Assembly (NCBI RefSeq): GCF_001426865.1
Contig: NZ_LMFO01000023.1
Coordinates: forward strand, 372,001-436,000
Reading direction: 5' to 3'
Source: Paenibacillus sp. Root52
GTDB taxonomy: Bacteria > Bacillota > Bacilli > Paenibacillales > Paenibacillaceae
Length of the DNA: 64,000 nt
Numbering within the stretch: the first letter of the stretch is position 1; each line of letters opens with the position of its first letter. Shown here in pieces: positions 59,364-64,000 of the stretch. The position numbers were made by a program, and so were the translations under genes. The notes beneath the pieces were generated by a model. It had not been told where the DNA came from, did no database searches, and saw only the letters and a program-made list of their open reading frames with translations.

Positions 59364-59711
59364 TTAAAAGGGATTCTCTCCTTTAACAAATGGAACAAAA
59401 ATAACATACAAAGAGCCAATTAGAAAAGCCCAGAAAATCAAAGATTTGAAGCGTTTCCTGAAGAAATCAGCATTCTTTTTTATACATAGCGCACAAATGA
59501 GTGTGTAAAGGAAAAACAAAAAATATGAGACCCCAAACCAGTTAACCCATACGTTCCCCATAAAAGGAATATTGAAACGCTCATAAATATTTCTCATAAC
59601 ATTTTCTGTAACAATGAAGCCAATAACCAAAAATCCTATGAATTCCATATAGATTATCATTTGCTTTTTCCAAATGGACATTCCCCTCATCTCCTCTATA
59701 TCCTTATTCAT
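59364..59711 (-). CDS. Membrane protein, three segments (115 aa)
   Basis: Not recognised. Hydrophobic segments: MIIYMEFIGFLVIGFIVTEN, YFLFFLYTLICALCI and LIFWAFLIGSLYVIFVPFV. It follows the other small membrane gene with only 4 nt between stop and start. The two are probably translated together as a pair. Possible starts at the next Met residues cannot be excluded. Confidence 0.65.
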   Translation of the reverse strand: MNKDIEEMRGMSIWKKQMIIYMEFIGFLVIGFIVTENVMRNIYERFNIPFMGNVWVNWFGVSYFLFFLYTLICALCIKKNADFFRKRFKSLIFWAFLIGSLYVIFVPFVKGENPF

Positions 59712-59715
59712 CTAT

Positions 59716-60051
59716 CTATCCGAAATATTGAAGAATTAGCTGGTATAGCCCTACGGAGAGTCCTAATAGACTCGCTTTCATTTTAGCTGGATGGTAATTT
59801 TGTTTGTTAGATAGATATAATAAAATCAATAGAAATCCCATGGGTAGCTTCAACTGAAAGAAGCCTTCGGTTGTAGCATGGGAATAGACTGTTATAGTAG
59901 ACGCACTGATCAAAAAGTACAAGAAAATGGTGAAACGTCTTGTTTCTAATTGTCTGCTCCATCTTACTAACAGGAATATAATAATGACCATGATCATTGA
60001 AATGAGCAATGGTGGGAAAACAATAGTAACGTTCCCAAAGCTGAATTCCAT
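59716..60051 (-). CDS. Membrane protein, four segments (111 aa)
   Basis: Not recognised. Hydrophobic segments: VFPPLLISMIMVIIIFLLV, FTIFLYFLISASTITVY, LPMGFLLILLYLS and LLGLSVGLYQLILQYFG. AGGAGGG lies upstream of ATG 60051. It forms a bicistronic unit with the following gene. No transport or catalytic motif is visible. Confidence 0.65.
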   Translation of the reverse strand: MEFSFGNVTIVFPPLLISMIMVIIIFLLVRWSRQLETRRFTIFLYFLISASTITVYSHATTEGFFQLKLPMGFLLILLYLSNKQNYHPAKMKASLLGLSVGLYQLILQYFG

Positions 60052-60256
60052 CTGGCATAGCCCTCCTCTTCATCAGTAATCGCCTCGTACATCAAAAAAC
60101 CGTATGTTATACATTGAAAGGTTTATTTTACCAAAAAATAAAGATAGATGTAAAAGCCTCGTATGACCTACTCATGTTTTTTTTGGCACCAATATGGGTA
60201 TAAGTAGTATTAAAACTGCGATTACTATGTCGTATGGATAAAGGGGAACTGCAGCC

Positions 60257-61075
60257 ATGACATTAACTCCCGAGCAGCGCATTCAACTGCACGGATTCAA
60301 CAACCTGACCAAATCGCTGAGCTTTAACATGTACGATATCTGTTATACCAAAACCAAAGATGAACGTGAGGCTTATATTGAATATATTGATGAACAATAT
60401 AACGCGGCACGATTAAGTAAAATCCTCAGAAATGTATCCGACATTATTGGTGCGCACGTCCTGAATGTGGCGCAACAAGATTACGTCCCACAAGGTGCTA
60501 GTGTAACCATGCTCGTATCCGAGGGACCAATCGTGGAAATTCCAGAGGAATCCTTCGATGAATCCCCGGGGCCGTTGCCAGATAACGTCGTGATGCAGCT
60601 GGATAAAAGCCATATTACGGTTCATACGTATCCGGAATTTCATCCAAGCGAAGGGATCAGTACGTTCCGTGCCGATATTGACGTGTCCACTTGCGGGGAA
60701 ATCTCGCCTCTCAAAGCGCTGAACTACCTCATTCATTCCTTTGACACGGACATTATGACGATGGATTACCGTGTGCGTGGATTTACACGTGATACAAGTG
60801 GACGCAAGCTGTTCATCGACCATGAGATTGGTTCTATCCAGAACTACATTCCGGATGAGATCAAGAGCAACTTTGATATGATTGATGTGAACGTCTATCA
60901 GGAGAACATTTTCCATACCAAATGTAAGCTGAGGGAATTTGATCTGGATAACTATCTCTTTGGGTACACCAAGGATAAGCTAAGCAAGGCAGAACAACAT
61001 GAAATTACGGAGTGGCTGAAGCTGGAGATGGACGAGATCTATTACGGCAAAAACATTAATCGTCCTACTTCATGA
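60257..61075 (+). CDS. speD: S-adenosylmethionine decarboxylase proenzyme
   Basis: Pyruvoyl-dependent AdoMet decarboxylase, 272 residues, of the E. coli-like long bacterial class. The autocleavage site is LDKSHITVHTYPEFHP with the pyruvoyl-forming Ser at about 118. The acceptor Cys is in DVSTCGEISPLKALNY. It provides decarboxylated AdoMet for spermidine synthesis. AAAGGGG precedes the ATG. It stands alone here, without a spermidine synthase gene in the window. Confidence 0.93.
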   Translation: MTLTPEQRIQLHGFNNLTKSLSFNMYDICYTKTKDEREAYIEYIDEQYNAARLSKILRNVSDIIGAHVLNVAQQDYVPQGASVTMLVSEGPIVEIPEESFDESPGPLPDNVVMQLDKSHITVHTYPEFHPSEGISTFRADIDVSTCGEISPLKALNYLIHSFDTDIMTMDYRVRGFTRDTSGRKLFIDHEIGSIQNYIPDEIKSNFDMIDVNVYQENIFHTKCKLREFDLDNYLFGYTKDKLSKAEQHEITEWLKLEMDEIYYGKNINRPTS

Positions 61076-61221
61076 TCGCCCCTTAGAAGGTGACTGACAC
61101 CTTTGTCATGAAGCGGGACAATGCTTGCTGGGACTGCACGCGGTGCGAAAACACAACTTTCCCAGCATCGTTGCGGTAACATTCTATGTAACCAATGAAT
61201 CAATGTGAAAAGTAATATCTA

Positions 61222-61288
61222 AAGACAAGCAGTCATGCTAGCAAGGTTCTTCACTTCGTGAAAGCCTTCGGCATACGCTTGTCTTTTC
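61222..61288 (+). terminator. Putative terminator after speD
   Basis: gacaagc (61224-61230) pairs with gcttgtc (61277-61283), followed by TTTT. An inner tcacttcgtga hairpin adds to the fold. It lies about 150 nt behind speD. Confidence 0.55.
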
Positions 61289-61366
61289 GTCATTTGTTGA
61301 CATGATGCAACAAATTTTCTTATTATAGGAGTAACGGTATTACTTTGCAGTGAAGGAGAATGAGCC

Positions 61367-61774
61367 GTGATCGAAACGAACACTTCCAAGCGTAACGAAT
61401 CGCTGTTACAAGTATTAACCGCCCGGCATAATGTAACTGCTCACAACATTGCCAATGCGGACACACCGAATTATAAGAAGAAGTCGGTAGAGTTCCAAGA
61501 AGAGCTTAGACGCATCGTTGAGCAAGGCAACACAGATAATTTGAATTTACACCGGACTCATCCGAAACATTTTCCAGTGAGTACTCCAGGTCCAGTCGTG
61601 CCATACCGCATTGTAGAGAACAACAACACAACGATGAACAACAACGGCAACAACGTTGACATTGACAAGGAAATGTCGAACCTTGCGGAGAATCAGTTGA
61701 TGTACAATTACATGGTCGATCGAGTAAGTGGACACTACAAAAAGATAAAGAATCTTCTAAATGATCTAAAATAA
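61367..61774 (+). CDS. flgB: Flagellar basal body rod protein FlgB, isolated copy
   Basis: Proximal rod protein of the flagellar basal body, 135 residues. It shows HNVTAHNIANADTPNYKKKS near residues 22-41 (the N-terminal rod signature ANxxTPxYK) and VDIDKEMSNLAENQLMYNYM near the C-terminus (the flagellin-like helix). The start is GTG 61367, with GAAGGAG upstream. No flgC, fliE or other flagellar gene is near, and a terminator follows at once. It is probably a stand-alone paralog. Confidence 0.88.
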   Translation: MIETNTSKRNESLLQVLTARHNVTAHNIANADTPNYKKKSVEFQEELRRIVEQGNTDNLNLHRTHPKHFPVSTPGPVVPYRIVENNNTTMNNNGNNVDIDKEMSNLAENQLMYNYMVDRVSGHYKKIKNLLNDLK

Positions 61775-61785
61775 TGCACGACACT

Positions 61786-61808
61786 GCAGCCTGTAGGCTG
61801 CTTTTTTT
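61786..61808 (+). terminator. Terminator of flgB
   Basis: gcagcc-tgta-ggctgc followed by a run of T. Compact and strong. Confidence 0.85.
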
Positions 61809-61974
61809 ATTTTATTGAGATTGTAAATACATAGCCGCGAACAAGCACATCTTCGCAACATGCACGGAATATTGGATCGAATTGTGAATCAGGTATTCCC
61901 TTTTTCGGATCTGGGCTCATTCGTAGTATAATGATAATTAATGAACGATTTCATATCGATAAAAGAGGTGCAAC

Positions 61975-63084
61975 ATGGCTCCACTTCATTTCAATCATTT
62001 TCAAGGCTCCAAGGTTCGGCTCGCAGCACCCTGTCCGGAAGATTGTATGCGATTATCCCGTTTCACCGACGATTATGGATATCTACGTAATCTAGATACG
62101 GACATTGCAGTACCGCTAACGCCGGATGAAACAGGTTCTTCTTCTGTCCGCAGAGATAATGGATTTGAGTTTGCCTTGCGTACATTAGAGGACAATCGAT
62201 ATATTGGCTTCACCGCTCTCTACCGGATCGAATGGAATAACCGCTCCGCTCGTCTGGCCATTGCTATCGGCGATGAAAAGGATCGTGGCAAAGGCTACGG
62301 TAGTGATGCGCTTGCCCTGATTATGCGCTATGGATTTCATGAATTGAATTTGAACCGAATTGCACTGGAAGTCATCGAATATAACGAGACTGCGATGCAG
62401 GCGTACCTTAAAGCTGGGTTTCAGGTAGAAGGACGTCAGCGTTCAGCCGTATTACGAGATGGAAGGCACTATGACCTCATCTCTATGAGTATCCTTGCAG
62501 AGGAATGGTCAAGGCAGACAGAACTGCCTCTATCTTTTCAATCTACTCGTGCGAATGTCTCAAACGAAACGTCAGTTAACATAGATCAATTTCAACACGC
62601 CGCCTCAGTCTCTACTTCTGGTTCCGGTGCTGCATCTGAGCCCCTGTCCACTACGAGTGAGAACACTTCTGTTCAACCTCGCATTGGCGTAGGTGCGGTC
62701 ATTGTTAATGATCGTAGAGAAGTACTACTTGTCTGGCGCAACCGTGAACCAGAGCAATTCACCTGGAGCATACCCGGAGGTAAAATCGACCCTTACGAGT
62801 CTGCTGAGACAGCAGTTATTCGGGAGATCAAGGAAGAAGTCAATCTAGATATCGCCATCGACCGATTGCTCTGCACAGCAGAGACGATTCAGCCTGACCA
62901 GCAGGAGCATTGGATTTCTCTTCTCTACTCCACACGGATTATTGGGGGTGTCGCTCGGAATCTAGAAGAAGGCGGAGCCATCGGTGAAATCGGGTGGTTT
63001 CCGCTGGATGATCTACCATCTCCACTCGCTTGCTTCGCTGTTCCTGGTCTTGATGCTGTCAAGAAAATGTACTTCGGAGAATGA
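61975..63084 (+). CDS. GNAT acetyltransferase-NUDIX hydrolase fusion
   Basis: Two-domain protein of 369 residues. The N-terminal GNAT domain (about 1-175) has SARLAIAIGDEKDRGKGYGS (R/KGxGxG acetyl-CoA loop) and the late MQAYLKAGFQVEGRQRSAV. A Ser/Thr-rich linker (about 180-230) follows. The C-terminal NUDIX domain (about 232-369) has GGKIDPYESAETAVIREIKE then EVNLD (Nudix box with N for G at the end). Both sites look complete. It may act on a nucleotide-linked substrate. Its stop overlaps the AraC start. Confidence 0.85.
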   Translation: MAPLHFNHFQGSKVRLAAPCPEDCMRLSRFTDDYGYLRNLDTDIAVPLTPDETGSSSVRRDNGFEFALRTLEDNRYIGFTALYRIEWNNRSARLAIAIGDEKDRGKGYGSDALALIMRYGFHELNLNRIALEVIEYNETAMQAYLKAGFQVEGRQRSAVLRDGRHYDLISMSILAEEWSRQTELPLSFQSTRANVSNETSVNIDQFQHAASVSTSGSGAASEPLSTTSENTSVQPRIGVGAVIVNDRREVLLVWRNREPEQFTWSIPGGKIDPYESAETAVIREIKEEVNLDIAIDRLLCTAETIQPDQQEHWISLLYSTRIIGGVARNLEEGGAIGEIGWFPLDDLPSPLACFAVPGLDAVKKMYFGE

Positions 63085-63935
63085 CTCCAACTTCAATCAC
63101 ACCCCACATTTTGCATGAGGCACGCCCTCAGTTTGATTGGAAGGGTTCTGGATCACTATCTCTCAAAACATTTCGTAACGGGCGCTGCCTTTACGAGGCT
63201 GGACGTGGGCACTTTGCCGTTGATGAAAGCAACTACCTGCTTCTGAATGAGGGGCAAGAATATAGTTTGCACATCGATTCACCTGTACCGGTAGAATCCT
63301 TCTGCATCTTCTTCCCCCCTGGTTTTGTAGAGGATATTCATCGAAGTCTGCAGGGTAGCGATCTGTACTTGCTAGACGAGCCCTATAAGTCTTCTCCCCT
63401 TGGTGCAATTGAATGGATCGAACGAACTTATCCGATCGGCAACCAGCTTGGTGCCTCACTAGGTCATTTTCGCCATTTAGTTAATCAAGATGCCGTTGAT
63501 TCATGGGGGAATGATGAATTAGTACATCAGCTTGCCGTTCATATGCTGGGCGTACACCGAGACGTTAAGCTAGAGATAGATGAGCTAGGTTATGTAAAGC
63601 GTTCAACCAGTGAGGAAATATACCGACGCGTGTACCTTGGACATGAATACATGTCCGCCTACTTTTACCAGCCGATAACGCTTGCAGAGACTGCATCCAT
63701 TGCACATTTGTCAGTTAACCATTTTTTGCGGAATTACAAAAAGCTATTTCACACCTCCCCCCATCGTTATCTGACCGAACTTCGACTTCAGGTAGCGAAG
63801 CAGATTCTACTGGATACAGTTAAGTCCGTTACAGATATATGTTATGGAGTTGGCTTCGAAAGCCTTGGATCATTCAGCACGTTGTTTACCCGAAGATTCC
63901 ATGTCTCTCCCTCCAATCTGCGTGCAAAAAGGTGA
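63081..63935 (+). CDS. AraC family transcriptional regulator (284 aa)
   Basis: DNA-binding regulator. The N-terminal 180 residues form a cupin-like sensor (GHFAVDESNYLLLNEGQEYS). Two helix-turn-helix motifs lie at the C-terminus: ITLAETASIAHLSVNHFLRN and VTDICYGVGFESLGSFSTLF, followed by TRRFHVSPSNLR. It is translationally coupled to the fusion gene (ATGA overlap at 63081). It is complete, ending 65 nt before the window edge. Confidence 0.88.
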   Translation: MTPTSITPHILHEARPQFDWKGSGSLSLKTFRNGRCLYEAGRGHFAVDESNYLLLNEGQEYSLHIDSPVPVESFCIFFPPGFVEDIHRSLQGSDLYLLDEPYKSSPLGAIEWIERTYPIGNQLGASLGHFRHLVNQDAVDSWGNDELVHQLAVHMLGVHRDVKLEIDELGYVKRSTSEEIYRRVYLGHEYMSAYFYQPITLAETASIAHLSVNHFLRNYKKLFHTSPHRYLTELRLQVAKQILLDTVKSVTDICYGVGFESLGSFSTLFTRRFHVSPSNLRAKR

Positions 63936-64000
63936 TAATGAAGAAGCCAATCGATTTTAGACTGCTTATAATCGAATTATCTCAATAAGTTATGAGTTCA

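Noticed and set aside
1..64000. Prophage or transposon
   Set aside because: No terminase, capsid, portal, transposase or resolvase genes were seen. The only recombinase is the one at the array end.

Overview
The window looks like a chromosome segment of a Gram-positive, spore-forming Bacillota, most likely Paenibacillus. The reasons are strong AGGAGG-type ribosome binding sites, TTG and GTG starts, a long SpeD, a CD3324-type regulator, a YpsA/DUF1273 protein and a GT-D glycosyltransferase. The genus is an inference from family content, not from a marker gene. No tRNA, rRNA or CRISPR array was seen.

Layout. (1) 1-930: one plus-strand NAD(P)-binding reductase gene. (2) About 1,000-37,890: an AT-rich block of about 50 small genes, all but one on the minus strand. 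Most encode stand-alone accessory proteins: aminoglycoside-type phospho- and nucleotidyltransferases, a CPT-like kinase, NUDIX and GNAT enzymes, S51 peptidase-like proteins, a RelA/SpoT synthetase, PIN-like proteins, immunity-like and unknown proteins. They are separated by about 28 copies of a structured repeat of 80-180 bp. (3) 37,884-39,129: a putative attachment site and a tyrosine recombinase gene. (4) 39,200-64,000: ordinary higher-GC chromosome with a B12-binding radical SAM protein, RecQ, an ABC exporter pair, AraC regulators, a surface-glycan operon, an RluA pseudouridine synthase, a YpsA-like protein, SpeD, an isolated FlgB and a GNAT-NUDIX fusion.

The block at 1-38 kb is best read as a large integron or integron-like cassette array. 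In the gene-sense (minus) strand each unit is G^TT, then gene, then a repeat that opens with the inverse core ...AAC and ends with ...AACG^TT. The variable bases beside the two cores change from unit to unit, yet they are complementary at the two ends of the same unit, as expected if each unit was once a circle. This match holds for 19 consecutive units (22.5-37.9 kb) next to the recombinase and is lost farther away. In the distal part the repeats are degenerate or missing, and frameshifts and gene fragments are common.

The system differs from textbook integrons. The recombinase is XerC/D-like, has an extra N-terminal domain of about 90 residues, and seems to lack the insertion that marks IntI integrases. 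It is transcribed in the same direction as the cassettes, so they lie downstream of its 3' end. The repeats fall into three length classes that share their ends and an apparent three-arm (cloverleaf-like) fold but have different arm sequences. This array is the main discovery candidate in the window.
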